Source of the DNA: Enterobacter oligotrophicus
GTDB lineage: Bacteria > Pseudomonadota > Gammaproteobacteria > Enterobacterales > Enterobacteriaceae
Assembly (NCBI RefSeq): GCF_009176645.1
Contig: NZ_AP019007.1
Coordinates: 4,278,001-4,342,000 of the forward strand
Length of the DNA stretch: 64,000 bases
Direction: 5' to 3'
A program made the translations under genes and the position numbers. The notes under the pieces were generated by a model that worked only from the letters and a program-made list of their open reading frames with translations, made no database searches and was not told the DNA's origin. Positions within the stretch are counted from its first letter, which is position 1; each line of letters starts with the position of its first letter. Positions 23,069 to 35,692 of this stretch are shown here, one piece after another.

Positions 23069-24103
23069 TTAACGGCCTGCTTTTAATTTCTGGTAATACT
23101 CTTCGTAGAGACGACTCGCGTCACCAACGTCATTCTGCCATTCACCCTTGCTTATGGTTTCGGCATCCGGGTAGAGCGACTTGTCGTTCGCGACTTCCGG
23201 GCTTAGCAGCTTACGCGCCGCCAGGTTGGGCGTCGGGTAGCCGATGGTTTCCGCAACCTGTTTTGCGATATCCGGGCGCAGCAGGAAGTTAATCAGCTTT
23301 AGCGCACCGTCTACGTTTTTCGCATTTGCTGGAATAGAGAGGCTGTCCATCCAGAAAATCCCGCCTTCTTTCGGCCAGACCACCTCCAGTGGTGTCCCGG
23401 CCTGACGCGCAACAAACGCCGAGCCGTTCCACACCATCCCGAGATTCACTTCGCCTTCCATATACGGATTCGCAGGGTTATCAGAGTTGAATGCCGCCAC
23501 GTTTGGCATCAGTTTTTTCAGCTCGTTATACGCCGCTTCAATCTCTTTCGGATCGGTCGTATTGCCGGAATAGCCCAGTTTGCGCAGCGCGATCTGGAAC
23601 ACTTCACGCGCGTCGTCGGTTAACAGCAGGCTGCTTTTGTATTCCGGTTTCCACAGATCGGCCCAACTGGTCACGCTTTTTGGATCGATGGCATCGCTGT
23701 TAACCCCAATAGCCGTCGCGCCCCAGATGTAAGGAATCGAATAGTCGTTATTCGGGTCGAACGGCTTGTTAAGCATCTCCGGGTCGAGGTTTGAAAAATT
23801 GGTTAGCTTTGTTTTGTCGATCTTCTGGATCATGCCCTCTTTGCGCATCTTATCGACGAAATAGGTCGAGGGAACAACCAGATCGTAAGCGCCGTCTTTG
23901 TACGTTTTGAGCTTGGCATACATGGTTTCATTCGACTCATAGGTGGAATAGATAACCTTGATGCCCGTCTCTTTAGTGAACTGCTCCAGCAGGCCTGGCG
24001 GCACATACTCTGTCCAGTTATAGAAATAGAGCGTTTTGCTGTCATCAGCGTGCGCGGCGCTCATTCCGAACACCAGTGCCGCAGCGGCAAGCATTTTTTT
24101 CAT
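23069..24103 (-). CDS. potD: PotD, periplasmic spermidine/putrescine-binding protein
   Basis: Substrate-binding protein of the PotABCD polyamine importer. 344 residues with signal peptide MKKMLAAAALVFGMSAAHA, and mature start DDSKTLYFYNWTEYVPPGLLEQF. Polyamine-contacting segments include YESNETMYAKLK, TYFVDKMRKEGM and GIFWMDSLSIPANAKN. The signal peptide is four residues shorter than in E. coli. Last gene of potABCD; its start overlaps the potC stop. Confidence 0.97.
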   Translation of the reverse strand: MKKMLAAAALVFGMSAAHADDSKTLYFYNWTEYVPPGLLEQFTKETGIKVIYSTYESNETMYAKLKTYKDGAYDLVVPSTYFVDKMRKEGMIQKIDKTKLTNFSNLDPEMLNKPFDPNNDYSIPYIWGATAIGVNSDAIDPKSVTSWADLWKPEYKSSLLLTDDAREVFQIALRKLGYSGNTTDPKEIEAAYNELKKLMPNVAAFNSDNPANPYMEGEVNLGMVWNGSAFVARQAGTPLEVVWPKEGGIFWMDSLSIPANAKNVDGALKLINFLLRPDIAKQVAETIGYPTPNLAARKLLSPEVANDKSLYPDAETISKGEWQNDVGDASRLYEEYYQKLKAGR

Positions 24104-24891
24104 TTCATTGTCCCCTGAGATTTTGTTTTATCACGAGCAATAACCTGGCTGGCAATTACCAGAACCAGCGACAGCACCAACAGAATGGTCGCCAGCGCGT
24201 TCACCTCTGGTGAAACGCCAACTTTTACCATCGAATAGATCTTCAACGGCAGAATTTCATAACTCGGCCCGGTCACGAAGGAGGAAACCACCACGTCATC
24301 CATCGACAGGGTGAAGCTGAGCAGCCAGCCTGCCGCGACCGCAGGCATCGCCAGCGGCAGGATGATTTTGCGCAGGATCGTCATCTCGCTGGCACCCAGG
24401 TCTTTCGCCGCCTCCAGCATGCGTACATCGAACCCTTTCAGGCGTGCATACACAGTGACCACCACAAACGGCAGGCAGAAGGTGATATGGGAAAAAAGCA
24501 GCGACCAGAAGCCAAGCTGGATGCCCAGCAGCATAAACAGCACCAGCAGCGAAATGGCCATGACGATATCCGGCGACATCATCACCACAAACAGCATCCC
24601 GCTGACGAACGGTTTACCGCGAAAACGATAGCGGTAGAGCGCCACGGCGGTCAGCGAGCCGATCAGCGTGGCGAAGGTGGCAGAGAAAATCGCCATCGTC
24701 AACGAGTGCTGCGCGGCCTGCAGCAGGCTGTCATTGTTCATCAGCAGGCTATACCAGTTGGTCGTAAAGCCTTGCCAGTTAATCCCGAAGCGGGAGCTGT
24801 TAAACGAGTTCACGATCAAAATGATGATCGGAATATAAAGATAAGCATAAATGGCGGTCATAAAACCGCCGCGAAGCAGTCGACCGATCAT
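24100..24891 (-). CDS. potC: PotC, spermidine/putrescine ABC permease
   Basis: Inner-membrane permease, 263 residues with six predicted helices and the EAA loop [26 protein letters not shown] that docks on PotA. Overlaps potB by 4 bases (ATGA-type junction) and potD by 4 bases, indicating translational coupling. Confidence 0.97.
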   Translation of the reverse strand: MIGRLLRGGFMTAIYAYLYIPIIILIVNSFNSSRFGINWQGFTTNWYSLLMNNDSLLQAAQHSLTMAIFSATFATLIGSLTAVALYRYRFRGKPFVSGMLFVVMMSPDIVMAISLLVLFMLLGIQLGFWSLLFSHITFCLPFVVVTVYARLKGFDVRMLEAAKDLGASEMTILRKIILPLAMPAVAAGWLLSFTLSMDDVVVSSFVTGPSYEILPLKIYSMVKVGVSPEVNALATILLVLSLVLVIASQVIARDKTKSQGTMK

Positions 24892-25745
24892 TCGAGTTCC
24901 ACCGTCTTATTCAGCAGGCGCGAAGCACGCCAGTAAACCAGCAGCATTAGCCCCATCACTACGGTCAGCGTGATGCTGGTGGCCGCGCCAAACGGCCAGT
25001 CGCGAATGTTCAGGAACTGGCTCTTAATCACGTTTCCGATCAGCAGATTTTTCGCACCACCCATCAGATCGGAGACGTAAAACAGCCCCATCGCGGGCAG
25101 CATCACCAGCAAACAGCCCGCGATAATGCCGGGCATGGTCAGCGGAATGATAATGCGGACAAAGGTTTGCAGCTTACTGGCACCCAGATCTTTCGCCGCT
25201 TCCAGCAGCGGTTTATCGAGCTTTTCAATGCTGGAGTAGAGCGGCATGACCATAAACGGCAACAGGATATAAACCAGACCGATGATCACCGCGCCCGGCG
25301 TGAACATGATGCGTACTGGCGTATCAATCACACCCAGCCAGAGCAAAAACTCGTTGAGATAGCCCTTTGTGCTGAGGAAGATTTTCAGCCCGTAGATGCG
25401 GATTAAAGAGTTGGTCCAGAACGGCACAATCAGTAAAAACAGCAGCAGCGGGCGCACCTTCTGCGGCAGGCGGGCAAGGAACCACGCGAAAGGATACCCC
25501 AGCACCAGGCAGGCGATAGTTGCGATCAGCGCCATATTGAGCGAGTGCAGCAGCACGTCAAAATAGAGCGGATCGAGCAGGCGCGAGTAGTTGTCCAGTG
25601 TAAAGACCAGCTTGACGAAGTTTGCGTCGTCGCGGGTCAGGAAGCTGGTGGCAATGATCATCAGGTTGGGTAAAAAGACAAACAACACAAGCCAACCGAC
25701 GATCGTGGTAATCACCACATTCTGGAATTTACTTGTGTTCTTCAT
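24888..25745 (-). CDS. potB: PotB, spermidine/putrescine ABC permease
   Basis: Inner-membrane permease partner of PotC. Started at [22 protein letters not shown] it has 285 residues; the in-frame codon 12 bases earlier is rejected. Contains the EAA loop [26 protein letters not shown] and six hydrophobic segments. Its start lies 17 bases inside the 3' end of potA. Confidence 0.96.
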   Translation of the reverse strand: MKNTSKFQNVVITTIVGWLVLFVFLPNLMIIATSFLTRDDANFVKLVFTLDNYSRLLDPLYFDVLLHSLNMALIATIACLVLGYPFAWFLARLPQKVRPLLLFLLIVPFWTNSLIRIYGLKIFLSTKGYLNEFLLWLGVIDTPVRIMFTPGAVIIGLVYILLPFMVMPLYSSIEKLDKPLLEAAKDLGASKLQTFVRIIIPLTMPGIIAGCLLVMLPAMGLFYVSDLMGGAKNLLIGNVIKSQFLNIRDWPFGAATSITLTVVMGLMLLVYWRASRLLNKTVELE

Positions 25746-26856
25746 CAGCCAGCACAACCTCCCAGCTTTCTACCCAGTTGATAACCATTTTCTGATCCAG
25801 CGAGTGGTCGAAATCAGGATCGTCTTCGTTAAAGAACTCACTGACCATCACCATCTTGCCGTTTTCGAGTTCAACGACGGATTCAAGCGTCATCCCTTTG
25901 TAGTTGCGCTCGCGGATATAGCCAATCAGCCCTTCGGCTTCGCGACTGTCGTGGATCTCATCGACCCGGAGATCTTCCGGACGCAGCAGGACGTTGAGCT
26001 TTTGTCCTCTCTCGACGGCAAAATTGACGTAAATATTGCATTCGCGTCCTTCAACATTAGCGCGAACCCGCTGTTCGTCCAGGCGTTCGATCACCGTGGC
26101 GTTGAAGATATTGATTTCGCCAATGAAGCTGGCGACAAACAGGTTTTTCGGCTCTTCGTAGATTTCACGCGGGGTGCCATCCTGCTCGATTTTGCCGTCG
26201 CGCATGACCACAATGCGATCGGACATGGTCAGGGCTTCTTCCTGGTCGTGGGTCACAAAAACAAAGGTAATGCCGAGCTTGCGCTGCAGTGCTTTCAGCT
26301 CGTTCTGCATCTGCTTGCGCAGTTTGTAATCCAGCGCGGAGAGGGATTCATCCAGCAGAAGCAGACGCGGTTTATTGACCACCGCACGCGCGATGGCAAC
26401 ACGCTGCTGCTGACCGCCGGAAAGCTGGTGAGGTTTTCGCTGGGCAAATTCTTCCAGTTGCACCATTCTCAGGGCTTCGGTGACGCGCGGCGGGATCTCA
26501 TTTGCCGGCGTTTTTTGCATCCGCAGGCCAAACGCCACGTTCTCAAATACCGTCATGTGCGGGAACAGGGCATAGCTCTGAAAGACGGTATTGACGTGGC
26601 GATCTTCGGCAGGAACCTGGGTAATGTCCTGGTTCTCAAGATGGATGTGGCCGTTATCGACGCTTTCCAGCCCGGCGATAAGGCGCAGTACGGTTGTTTT
26701 GCCGCAGCCAGAAGGGCCAAGCAGCGTGAGAAACTCACCGTCGTTGATGGTCAGATTCAGGTCGGAAATGACATCTTTGCCATCAAAACTTTTACGAATT
26801 CGTTCCAGTTGCACCAGCGGTGAAAGGGAACGGGATTGTGTATTCAATTTTTGCAC
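25729..26856 (-). CDS. potA: PotA, spermidine/putrescine ABC importer ATPase
   Basis: ATPase of PotABCD. Walker [19 protein letters not shown], signature [14 protein letters not shown], Walker [14 protein letters not shown]-loop VTHDQEEAL, then a C-terminal regulatory TOBE-like domain. The frame opens at a GTG (26856) giving [15 protein letters not shown], 375 residues. Just upstream, ATG GGA CAG at 26864 looks like the usual PotA start (E. coli begins MGQSKKLN) but is out of frame by one base in an A-run, reading into TGA. Either the start has shifted to GTG or a base was lost in an A homopolymer. Confidence 0.93.
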   Translation of the reverse strand: MQKLNTQSRSLSPLVQLERIRKSFDGKDVISDLNLTINDGEFLTLLGPSGCGKTTVLRLIAGLESVDNGHIHLENQDITQVPAEDRHVNTVFQSYALFPHMTVFENVAFGLRMQKTPANEIPPRVTEALRMVQLEEFAQRKPHQLSGGQQQRVAIARAVVNKPRLLLLDESLSALDYKLRKQMQNELKALQRKLGITFVFVTHDQEEALTMSDRIVVMRDGKIEQDGTPREIYEEPKNLFVASFIGEINIFNATVIERLDEQRVRANVEGRECNIYVNFAVERGQKLNVLLRPEDLRVDEIHDSREAEGLIGYIRERNYKGMTLESVVELENGKMVMVSEFFNEDDPDFDHSLDQKMVINWVESWEVVLADEEHK

Positions 26857-27114
26857 TGTCCCATATAGACGCTTCAGGCCGCAGACCGAAGCGGGGTTTG
26901 TGTGTAACCACCTTGGTGACTCGTAATGAGGGCGGACATTCTACGGCAAACCCGTTGAATCGCCAATCCTTGTCACTGATTCATAAGCTACATTTATTAA
27001 CGCATAACGACATAAACGGAAAATATTCTCGTTTGCGGGATAAAAGTGACCTGACGCAATATTTGCGTTTTGATGCTTACTAATAATGTTGTCACAAAAA
27101 GTGAGGGTGACTGC

Positions 27115-28338
27115 ATGGATAAATTACTTGAGCGTTTTTTACAGTACGTTTCGCTGGATACCCAATCTAAACCGGGTGTCCGACAGGTGCCGAGCACCGA
27201 AGGCCAGTGGAAATTATTAAACCTGCTGAAAGAGCAGCTTGAAGCCCTGGGGCTGGTCAATGTCACGTTAAGCGATAAAGGCACTGTGATGGGAACGCTG
27301 CCTGCGAATGTCGACGGAGATATTCCGGCGATTGGCTTTATCTCCCATGTTGATACCTCACCGGATTTCAGCGGTAAGCATGTGAATCCGCAGATTGTTG
27401 AAAACTACCGCGGCGGCGATATTGCGCTGGGCATTGGCGACGAAGTGCTGTCTCCGGTGATGTTCCCGGTGCTGCATCAACTGCTGGGACAGACGCTGAT
27501 CACCACCGACGGTAAAACGCTGCTGGGGGCCGATGATAAAGCGGGCATCGCGGAAATCATGACGGCGCTGGCGGTACTGAAAGGTAAAAATATTCCGCAT
27601 GGCGATATTCGTGTGGCCTTTACGCCAGATGAAGAGGTGGGCAAAGGCGCGAAACACTTCGACGTCGACGCCTTTAATGCGCAGTGGGCTTATACCGTTG
27701 ACGGCGGTGGCGTGGGCGAGCTGGAGTATGAAAACTTCAATGCGGCGTCAATTACCATCAAAATCGTGGGTAACAACGTCCATCCTGGCTCTGCTAAAGG
27801 CGTGATGGTGAACGCGCTGTCGCTGGCATCCCGCATTCATGCCGAAGTGCCGGCTGAAGAGAGCCCGGAGATGACGGAAGGGTACGAAGGTTTTTATCAC
27901 CTCACCAGCATCAAAGGCACCGTGGACAGTGCGCAAATGCACTACATTGTCCGCGATTTCGACCGTAAAGCCTTTGAAGCGCGCAAGCGTAAGATGATGG
28001 AAATTGCGAAGAAGGTCGGCAAGGGGCTGCATCCGGATTGCTATATTGAGCTGATCATTGAGGACAGCTATTACAATATGCGTGAAAAGGTCATGGCGCA
28101 TCCGCACATTCTGGATATTGCTCAACAGGCGATGCGTGATTGCGATATTGAACCGCAGTTAAAGCCGATTCGCGGCGGCACTGACGGCTCGCAGCTTTCC
28201 TTCATGGGACTACCGTGTCCGAACCTGTTTACCGGTGGCTACAACTACCACGGAAAACATGAGTTCGTGACGCTGGAAGGGATGGAGAAAGCGGTTAAGG
28301 TGATTGTGCGGATTGCGGAGTTGACGGCGAAACGTTAG
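27115..28338 (+). CDS. pepT: PepT, peptidase T (aminotripeptidase)
   Basis: Cytoplasmic zinc tripeptidase of the M20 family, 407 residues. Zinc and catalytic motifs: [12 protein letters not shown] (His-x-Asp), [14 protein letters not shown] (bridging Asp), [14 protein letters not shown] (catalytic Glu pair), [14 protein letters not shown], and a C-terminal YNYHGKHEF His. The ATG at 27115 (MDKLLERF) is chosen over an in-frame ATG at 27070 because it matches the family N-terminus and follows GAGGGTGA. An ACGCAA-TAT-TTGCGT inverted repeat at 27054-27068 lies in the leader. Confidence 0.97.
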   Translation: MDKLLERFLQYVSLDTQSKPGVRQVPSTEGQWKLLNLLKEQLEALGLVNVTLSDKGTVMGTLPANVDGDIPAIGFISHVDTSPDFSGKHVNPQIVENYRGGDIALGIGDEVLSPVMFPVLHQLLGQTLITTDGKTLLGADDKAGIAEIMTALAVLKGKNIPHGDIRVAFTPDEEVGKGAKHFDVDAFNAQWAYTVDGGGVGELEYENFNAASITIKIVGNNVHPGSAKGVMVNALSLASRIHAEVPAEESPEMTEGYEGFYHLTSIKGTVDSAQMHYIVRDFDRKAFEARKRKMMEIAKKVGKGLHPDCYIELIIEDSYYNMREKVMAHPHILDIAQQAMRDCDIEPQLKPIRGGTDGSQLSFMGLPCPNLFTGGYNYHGKHEFVTLEGMEKAVKVIVRIAELTAKR

Positions 28339-28347
28339 CCGCTTTAA

Positions 28348-28422
28348 GCCGGGTGGCGGCTACGCCTTACCCGGCCTACAAAACCCATGATCGTAGGCCC
28401 GGTAAGCGAAGCGCCACCGGGC
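28348..28422. repeat. Inverted REP pair (BIME), left of the RAYT gene
   Basis: A REP unit at 28348-28380 (starting GCCGGGTGGCGGCTACGCC and ending CGGCCTACA) is followed after 11 bases by an inverted unit at 28392-28422 (GTAGGCCCGGTAAGCGAAGC ...). It lies between pepT and the transposase-like gene. GTAG, the tetranucleotide next to REPs that RAYTs recognise, is present. Confidence 0.92.
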
Positions 28423-28440
28423 AACCGGCAAGGAGTGCCA

Positions 28441-28932
28441 ATGTCAAATTACCGCCGCCATTACGTCCCCGGTGGGACCTGGTTCTTCACCGTCAACCTG
28501 CAAAATCGTCAGAGCGATTTGCTTACCCGCCATATCGACAGCCTGCGTGCTGCCACCGCAACCGTAAAACGTTCAAAGCCCTTCATCATTAATGCCTGGG
28601 TTATTTTACCCGAACATATGCACTGTATCTGGACGTTACCGGAAGGCGACAGTGACTTCTCCGCCCGCTGGCGGGGTATCAAAAAAACGTTCAGCCGCAA
28701 TATTGAGATGCGCCATGTCTGGCAGCCGCGTTTCTGGGAGCACACTATTCGTCATGAAGAGGATTACCGGCGGCACATGGATTACATCTACATTAATCCG
28801 GTAAAGCACGGCTATGTCAGTCAGATCATCGACTGGCCGTTTTCAACGTTTCATCGGGACGTGCGTGAAGGGTTGTATCCGGCGGATTGGGCGGGGGAGA
28901 TCGAGGATTTTGTGTCGGGGGAGCGGAAGTAA
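28441..28932 (+). CDS. RAYT: REP-associated tyrosine transposase (IS200/Y1-type, domesticated)
   Basis: Protein of 163 residues of the Y1 (HUH) endonuclease superfamily. The HUH metal site is visible in LPEHMHCIWTLPEGD, and the C-terminal block RRHMDYIYINPVKHGYV carries the probable catalytic Tyr. RAYTs nick and move REP sequences rather than complete insertion sequences. The start is ATG at 28441 behind AAGGAG; an in-frame ATG at 28387 would translate the REP itself and is rejected. Nearly identical inverted REP pairs flank it, the classic REP-RAYT unit. E. coli lacks this gene between pepT and roxA. Confidence 0.93.
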   Translation: MSNYRRHYVPGGTWFFTVNLQNRQSDLLTRHIDSLRAATATVKRSKPFIINAWVILPEHMHCIWTLPEGDSDFSARWRGIKKTFSRNIEMRHVWQPRFWEHTIRHEEDYRRHMDYIYINPVKHGYVSQIIDWPFSTFHRDVREGLYPADWAGEIEDFVSGERK

Positions 28933-28935
28933 AAA

Positions 28936-29011
28936 GCCGGGTGGCGACTACGCCTTACCCGGCCTACATTCGTGGGTTTTGTAGGCCCGGTAAGCGAAGC
29001 GCCACCGGGCA
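28936..29011. repeat. Inverted REP pair (BIME), right of the RAYT gene
   Basis: REP unit at 28936-28968 and inverted unit at 28980-29011, again separated by 11 bases. The direct unit differs from the left copy by only one base (GGCGACTACG versus GGCGGCTACG). The pair lies in the gap between convergent RAYT and roxA and can also act as a transcript end. Confidence 0.92.
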
Positions 29012-29021
29012 TTAAAGCGAC

Positions 29022-30143
29022 TCAGTCCTCAAAGAACCAATACCCGCTGTTCACCAGCGCGGCAAGCATAGCGAGGAAGGACGGATCTTCCAGCGCGTCA
29101 CCAAAGGTATCTGCCGTCAGCACCAGATGGCTGGCGATGGCTTCCAGAGCCGGGCGGTGTGGGGAATCCAGCTTCTCGCCGTTAACGAAAACATCTTCAC
29201 CAATGCGCAGTACGCGTAACCCGCCGAGACGAGCCAGCTTGTCACCCTGCTGTAGTGCATCATAAATTTCGTCAGCCTGATAAGGTGGCTCCGGCGGCGC
29301 AACGTCCAGCTCGTGACGCGACTGGCTGATAAACTCGCCAAACCAGTGTCTGAAATGCTCAGGCTCGTTGATCAGCTCAAGCATCATGCCGCGCAGTTTA
29401 TCCAGCTCCTCCGGCAGAATGTCGGCAGGATGTTCACGTGCAGGGACATCCGGGTCGCTGTAGCGGTAGCTTCCCAGTTCACGCTGCAGAACGTAATCAG
29501 CAAAACCGCTGATCATCTCGCGACCGCTGGGTGCGCGGAAACCGACTGAATAGTTCAGTGAATTTTCCAGCGAATAACCTTCATGCGGGAATCCTGGCGG
29601 GATATAAAGAATATCTCCCGGTTCCAGCTCCTCATCAATGATCCCTTCAAACGGATCGACCTGGAGCAGATCAGGGTGTGGGCAGTGCTGTTTCATCGGC
29701 ACTTTCTCGCCCACACGCCAGCGACGACGGCCGGTGCCCTGAATGATAAACACGTCGTATTGATCCAGATGTGGGCCAACGCCACCACCCGGCACGGAGA
29801 AGGAGATCATCAGATCGTCCATCCGCCAGTCGGGCAAGGCGCGGAACGGACGCATTAAAGCTGCGGTAGGCTCGTGCCAGTGGTTAACCGCCTGAACCAG
29901 TAAAGACCAGTTGTTTTCACCCAGGTGATCGTAGCTTTCGAAAGGACCGTGGCTGACCTGCCACTTCCCGTCCTGGTGGCTCACCAGGCGGCTGTCCACT
30001 TCATTTTCCATCGCCAGACCGGCCAGCTCGTCAGGGGAGATAGGGTCGACAAAATTGCTGATCCCGCGTTTCAGAACGACCGGGCGTTTTTGCCAGTAGC
30101 GTTCAATAAAATCGGGCCAGTTAAGCGTTAAGTGATAATCCAT
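29022..30143 (-). CDS. roxA: RoxA (YcfD), ribosomal protein L16 arginine hydroxylase
   Basis: Fe(II)/2-oxoglutarate oxygenase of the JmjC/cupin class that hydroxylates an arginine of ribosomal protein L16. The 373-residue protein has the iron triad His125-x-Asp127 (GPHLDQYDVF) and His187 (PPGFPHEGYS), followed by a winged-helix C-terminal region. Transcribed in the same direction as phoPQ and located 91 bases after phoQ. Confidence 0.95.
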   Translation of the reverse strand: MDYHLTLNWPDFIERYWQKRPVVLKRGISNFVDPISPDELAGLAMENEVDSRLVSHQDGKWQVSHGPFESYDHLGENNWSLLVQAVNHWHEPTAALMRPFRALPDWRMDDLMISFSVPGGGVGPHLDQYDVFIIQGTGRRRWRVGEKVPMKQHCPHPDLLQVDPFEGIIDEELEPGDILYIPPGFPHEGYSLENSLNYSVGFRAPSGREMISGFADYVLQRELGSYRYSDPDVPAREHPADILPEELDKLRGMMLELINEPEHFRHWFGEFISQSRHELDVAPPEPPYQADEIYDALQQGDKLARLGGLRVLRIGEDVFVNGEKLDSPHRPALEAIASHLVLTADTFGDALEDPSFLAMLAALVNSGYWFFED

Positions 30144-30234
30144 ATTTTTTTATTCCGCAGGCTCTTACTGAGACGGATTATAACGGAAGCTCAGGAGCCT
30201 GGGGGCGAGAACCTCGCATTTTTCGCATAACGGC

Positions 30235-31698
30235 TTAACTATCGCTCGATGTGGGCTGCTGACGGCCAAAAATAACTTCCATTCTGGCTCCGCCGAGTAA
30301 ACTCTCGCCGGTTTCAATTTTGCCATCGTACTGATCGACAATCTCACGTGCCACGGATAATCCCACGCCCTGGCCCGGACGTAGCGTATCGGCGCGTTGG
30401 CCCCGGTCGAAAACAAGGTCGCGTTTATTGCGCGGAATGCCGGGGCCATCATCCTCAACGATAATATGCAGTTCGTTATCCGTCTGGCGCGCTGACACTT
30501 CCACAAATTCCAGACAATATTTACAAGCGTTGTCGAGCAGATTACCCATCACTTCCATAAAGTCATTTTTCTCACCGACAAAGCTGATTTCCGGTGAGAT
30601 ATCAAGACTGATATTCACGCCTTTGCGCTGGTAAACCTTATTCAGCGCGGAGGTCAGGTTATCCAGCAACGGTGCAACCGGGTGCAATTCCCGGCTTAAT
30701 AACGCACTACCGGAACGCATACTGGCTCGGTGCAGGTAGTAGCCGATTTGCTGCGAAATACGGCTGATTTGTTCCAGCATAACCGGCTCGGCATCGTCGA
30801 CGCTCAGTTTTGAGCTGCGCATTGAACGCAGCGTACTTTGCATTACCGCCAGCGGCGTCTTCAGGCTGTGTGTAAGATCGGTGAGCGTGGTGCGGTATTT
30901 GTCGTAACGTTCACGCTCGCTTTTCAGTAGACGGTTAAGATTTCGCACCAGGCTGGTCAGTTCGCGCGTGGTTTCCGGGTTGAGCTTCTCACGATGGTGC
31001 TCTTCCAGTTCGCGTACCTCTTTGGCAAGCGATTCGATCGGACGCAGGCTCCACCAGGCTGCAACCCACAGCAGCGGAATAACCAGCAACAGGTTAGCGG
31101 CCAGAACGTACACGAACCAGCTCCAGACCATATAGGAGCGTTTAAGCTCAACCGGAATTGTGTCGATCACCACAATAGTCAACTGCGGCATAGTCATCGT
31201 GGCAGGATAGAGATTAATGGCGACGGAGTGGGTCATTTCCGTGTCATCATCTTCCTCGCGGATCTCATTCAGCTTTTGCTGAAGAGAACGATCGTCACGC
31301 AGTAATGCGCTGGTTGAGTTGAGATCGGCCTCTATCTCATGGAAACCATTGGTTTTGAGCCATTCCGGGCGGATGCGTTTTACCAGCCACGGCACGTCAC
31401 GCTGTGCCCACAGCAACTGACCTTTCTCGTTGTAAATCAGCGCCAGAGTCGGGCTTTGCTGGTTCAGGTTTTCTGGCATTTCCACGCTGATGCGATTATC
31501 TTCCCACTTCGCCAGGGTATAAAACAGGTTACTTTCGCCGCGTAACAGGCGGAAGGTGGTTTTATCAAAGCTCACGCTATACCCGACCAGTGCTACCATC
31601 CCGTAGGAGAGCGACAGCACCAGCACCACGGCAGCGGTTGCCAGCAGGAAGCGGACCCGTAACGAGAGCGGCAGAATGTGGCGCAAAATCCGTTTCAT
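30235..31698 (-). CDS. phoQ: PhoQ, Mg2+/antimicrobial-peptide/acid sensor histidine kinase
   Basis: Inner-membrane sensor of PhoPQ. 487 residues: first helix about 15-40, a periplasmic PAS-like sensor with the acidic patch [12 protein letters not shown] (about 146-155) that binds Mg2+ or cationic peptides, second helix about 192-214, HAMP, phosphoacceptor His277 in [16 protein letters not shown], and ATPase boxes [10 protein letters not shown] and [13 protein letters not shown] and [13 protein letters not shown]. It starts right after the phoP stop. Confidence 0.97.
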   Translation of the reverse strand: MKRILRHILPLSLRVRFLLATAAVVLVLSLSYGMVALVGYSVSFDKTTFRLLRGESNLFYTLAKWEDNRISVEMPENLNQQSPTLALIYNEKGQLLWAQRDVPWLVKRIRPEWLKTNGFHEIEADLNSTSALLRDDRSLQQKLNEIREEDDDTEMTHSVAINLYPATMTMPQLTIVVIDTIPVELKRSYMVWSWFVYVLAANLLLVIPLLWVAAWWSLRPIESLAKEVRELEEHHREKLNPETTRELTSLVRNLNRLLKSERERYDKYRTTLTDLTHSLKTPLAVMQSTLRSMRSSKLSVDDAEPVMLEQISRISQQIGYYLHRASMRSGSALLSRELHPVAPLLDNLTSALNKVYQRKGVNISLDISPEISFVGEKNDFMEVMGNLLDNACKYCLEFVEVSARQTDNELHIIVEDDGPGIPRNKRDLVFDRGQRADTLRPGQGVGLSVAREIVDQYDGKIETGESLLGGARMEVIFGRQQPTSSDS

Positions 31699-32370
31699 CT
31701 AGCGTAATTCAAACAGGTAGCCCTGGCCACGCACGGTCGTGATCACGTCCTGCGGATACTGCGCCTGGATTTTTTTGCGCAGGCGTCCCATCAACACATC
31801 AATGGTGTGACTTTCGCGCAGCTCAGCATCCGGATAAAGCTGGAGCATAAGGGAATCTTTACTGACGACTTTACCGCTGTTGCGGATCAGCGTTTCCATA
31901 ATGGTATATTCGAACGCGGTCAGCTTGATCACTTCATCGTTAATGGAAAATTCACGACGCGAGAGATCTACCTGGAAAGGCGGAATGGAGATGACCTGTG
32001 AGGCCAGCCCGCTGTTACGGCGCAGTAGCGCCTGCATACGGGCGGCGACCTCTTCAATATGAAACGGCTTGGTGACATAGTCATCTGCACCTGCGCTCAG
32101 CACTTCAACTTTGTCCTGCCAGCCTTCGCGGGCGGTGAGGACCAGAACGGGCAGGGAAACGTCATGACTGCGCCAGCGACGGATCAGCGACAACCCGTCT
32201 TCATCCGGCAATCCTAAATCGACGATGGCGATATCCGGTAAGTGTTCATTGAGATAATAATCGGCTTCTTTTGCATCTTCGGCATCGTCCACCTGATGTC
32301 CCATCTCCTGAAGCTGCACCTTCAGGTGATGGCGTAGCAATGCGTTATCCTCAACAACCAATACGCGCAT
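31699..32370 (-). CDS. phoP: PhoP, response regulator of the PhoPQ system
   Basis: OmpR-type regulator of 223 residues. The receiver has the acidic pair in VVEDNALL, phosphoacceptor Asp51 in [12 protein letters not shown] and Lys in [10 protein letters not shown]; the winged-helix domain ends [15 protein letters not shown]. Two adjacent ATGs exist; the second (32370) gives the family N-terminus MRVLVVEDN and is better spaced from GGGAGAAGAG. A PhoP box lies upstream, so the operon is autoregulated. Confidence 0.97.
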   Translation of the reverse strand: MRVLVVEDNALLRHHLKVQLQEMGHQVDDAEDAKEADYYLNEHLPDIAIVDLGLPDEDGLSLIRRWRSHDVSLPVLVLTAREGWQDKVEVLSAGADDYVTKPFHIEEVAARMQALLRRNSGLASQVISIPPFQVDLSRREFSINDEVIKLTAFEYTIMETLIRNSGKVVSKDSLMLQLYPDAELRESHTIDVLMGRLRKKIQAQYPQDVITTVRGQGYLFELR

Positions 32371-32413
32371 CATCTCTTCTCCCTAAATAAATGGTATGAA
32401 TAGTTTAACGCTG

Positions 32414-32448
32414 ATTATGTTGTTGTGGGTATAAACATTGAGTAAACC
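32414..32448 (-). promoter_or_regulatory. PhoP-dependent promoter of phoPQ (PhoP box plus -10)
   Basis: On the minus strand GGTTTACTCAATGTTTA (complement of 32432-32448) is a perfect PhoP box: GGTTTA, 5 bases, TGTTTA. Twelve bases on comes CATAAT (32414-32419), a good -10. This is the layout of phoP promoter P1 in E. coli/Salmonella, where the PhoP box replaces the -35 hexamer. Confidence 0.92.
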
Positions 32449-32492
32449 GGGGGAAAGCAACCCCTTTCCGGGCGGAAAGGGGGAGAGGGCGA

Positions 32493-34512
<2,020 letters not shown>

Positions 34513-34539
34513 ACGCTCTCCTTTATGTGTGCAATCGTG

Positions 34540-35652
34540 TTAAACAGCAGGCAGCGGCAGGCGCTGTTCAATGATCCCACCGCCCAGGCAAATTTCGCCG
34601 CTGTAGAAGACGGCAGACTGACCAGGGGTAACGGCGGAAACCGGTTCGTCGAAACGGACTTCAATACGATCGTCGTCCAGCGCGGTAACGGTGCATGGAA
34701 TATCGGTCTGACGGTAGCGCGTTTTCACCGTGCAGCGCAGTGTGCCTTTAAACGGCTCGCGATCAACCCAGTGCAATTGCTGCGCAATCAGGCCAACGGA
34801 CATCAGACGCGGATGGTCATGGCCCTGGGCCACAATCAGAATATTGTTTTCGACATCTTTGTCGACCACATACCACGGATCTTCGCTACCGTCTTTGGTG
34901 CCGCCGATGCCCAGCCCTTTACGCTGGCCAAGCGTGTGATACATCAGCCCCTGATGCTGGCCAATTTCATCGCCATCAACGGTGATAATTTTGCCCGGCT
35001 GTGCTGGCAGGTAACGGCCGAGGAATTCGCGGAATTTACGCTCGCCGATAAAGCAGATACCGGTGGAGTCTTTTTTCTTCGCGGTGATCAGGTCCAGCGC
35101 TTCCGCGATTTTACGTACCTGCGGCTTTTCCAGCTCGCCGACCGGGAACAGGCTTTGGGCAATCTGTTCGTGGCTCAGCGTATAGAGGAAATAGCTCTGA
35201 TCTTTATTGCCGTCCAGACCGCGCAGCAGTTGGCTTTTGCCATTCACGTCTGCGCGACGCACGTAGTGACCGGTCGCAATGTAGTCTGCGCCCAGATCTT
35301 CTGCGGCGAACTCCAGGAAGGCTTTAAATTTGATCTCTTTGTTGCACAGAATGTCCGGGTTCGGGGTACGGCCCGCTTTGTACTCTTCAAGGAAGAGTTC
35401 GAAGACGTTGTCCCAGTATTCTGCGGCAAAGTTAACGGTGTGCAGTTCAATGCCGAGCTTGTCGCACACGGCCTGCGCATCGGCGAGATCCGCAGCGGCA
35501 GTGCAGTATTCCTCGCCATCGTCTTCCTCCCAGTTCTTCATGAACAGGCCCTCCACCTTATAGCCCTGTTGTTGCAACAGGTAGGCGGAAACGGAGGAAT
35601 CGACACCGCCGGACATGCCGACGATCACTTTTTTCTGGCTGTTATCTGACAT
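34540..35652 (-). CDS. mnmA: MnmA, tRNA 2-thiouridylase
   Basis: ATP-dependent tRNA-specific thiolase making s2U34 in tRNA-Lys, -Glu and -Gln with sulfur relayed by TusE. The PP-loop [23 protein letters not shown] is near residue 10; catalytic cysteines lie in [12 protein letters not shown] and [13 protein letters not shown]. The start MSDNSQKK gives 370 residues; the longer frame to 35799 overlaps nudJ and is rejected. Transcribed from nudJ towards hflD. Confidence 0.97.
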   Translation of the reverse strand: MSDNSQKKVIVGMSGGVDSSVSAYLLQQQGYKVEGLFMKNWEEDDGEEYCTAAADLADAQAVCDKLGIELHTVNFAAEYWDNVFELFLEEYKAGRTPNPDILCNKEIKFKAFLEFAAEDLGADYIATGHYVRRADVNGKSQLLRGLDGNKDQSYFLYTLSHEQIAQSLFPVGELEKPQVRKIAEALDLITAKKKDSTGICFIGERKFREFLGRYLPAQPGKIITVDGDEIGQHQGLMYHTLGQRKGLGIGGTKDGSEDPWYVVDKDVENNILIVAQGHDHPRLMSVGLIAQQLHWVDREPFKGTLRCTVKTRYRQTDIPCTVTALDDDRIEVRFDEPVSAVTPGQSAVFYSGEICLGGGIIEQRLPLPAV

Positions 35653-35692
35653 GGAATACTCACGACATTGAACTTCAAGGCGGCGTATTCTA

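Noticed and set aside
25591..26823. 410-codon open frame on the plus strand
   Set aside because: Antisense to potB/potA, both of which are unmistakable.
27054..27068. ACGCAA-TAT-TTGCGT considered as a PurR operator of pepT
   Set aside because: The PurR site needs 16 bases with an even centre; this repeat has an odd 3-base centre. No other binder can be named.
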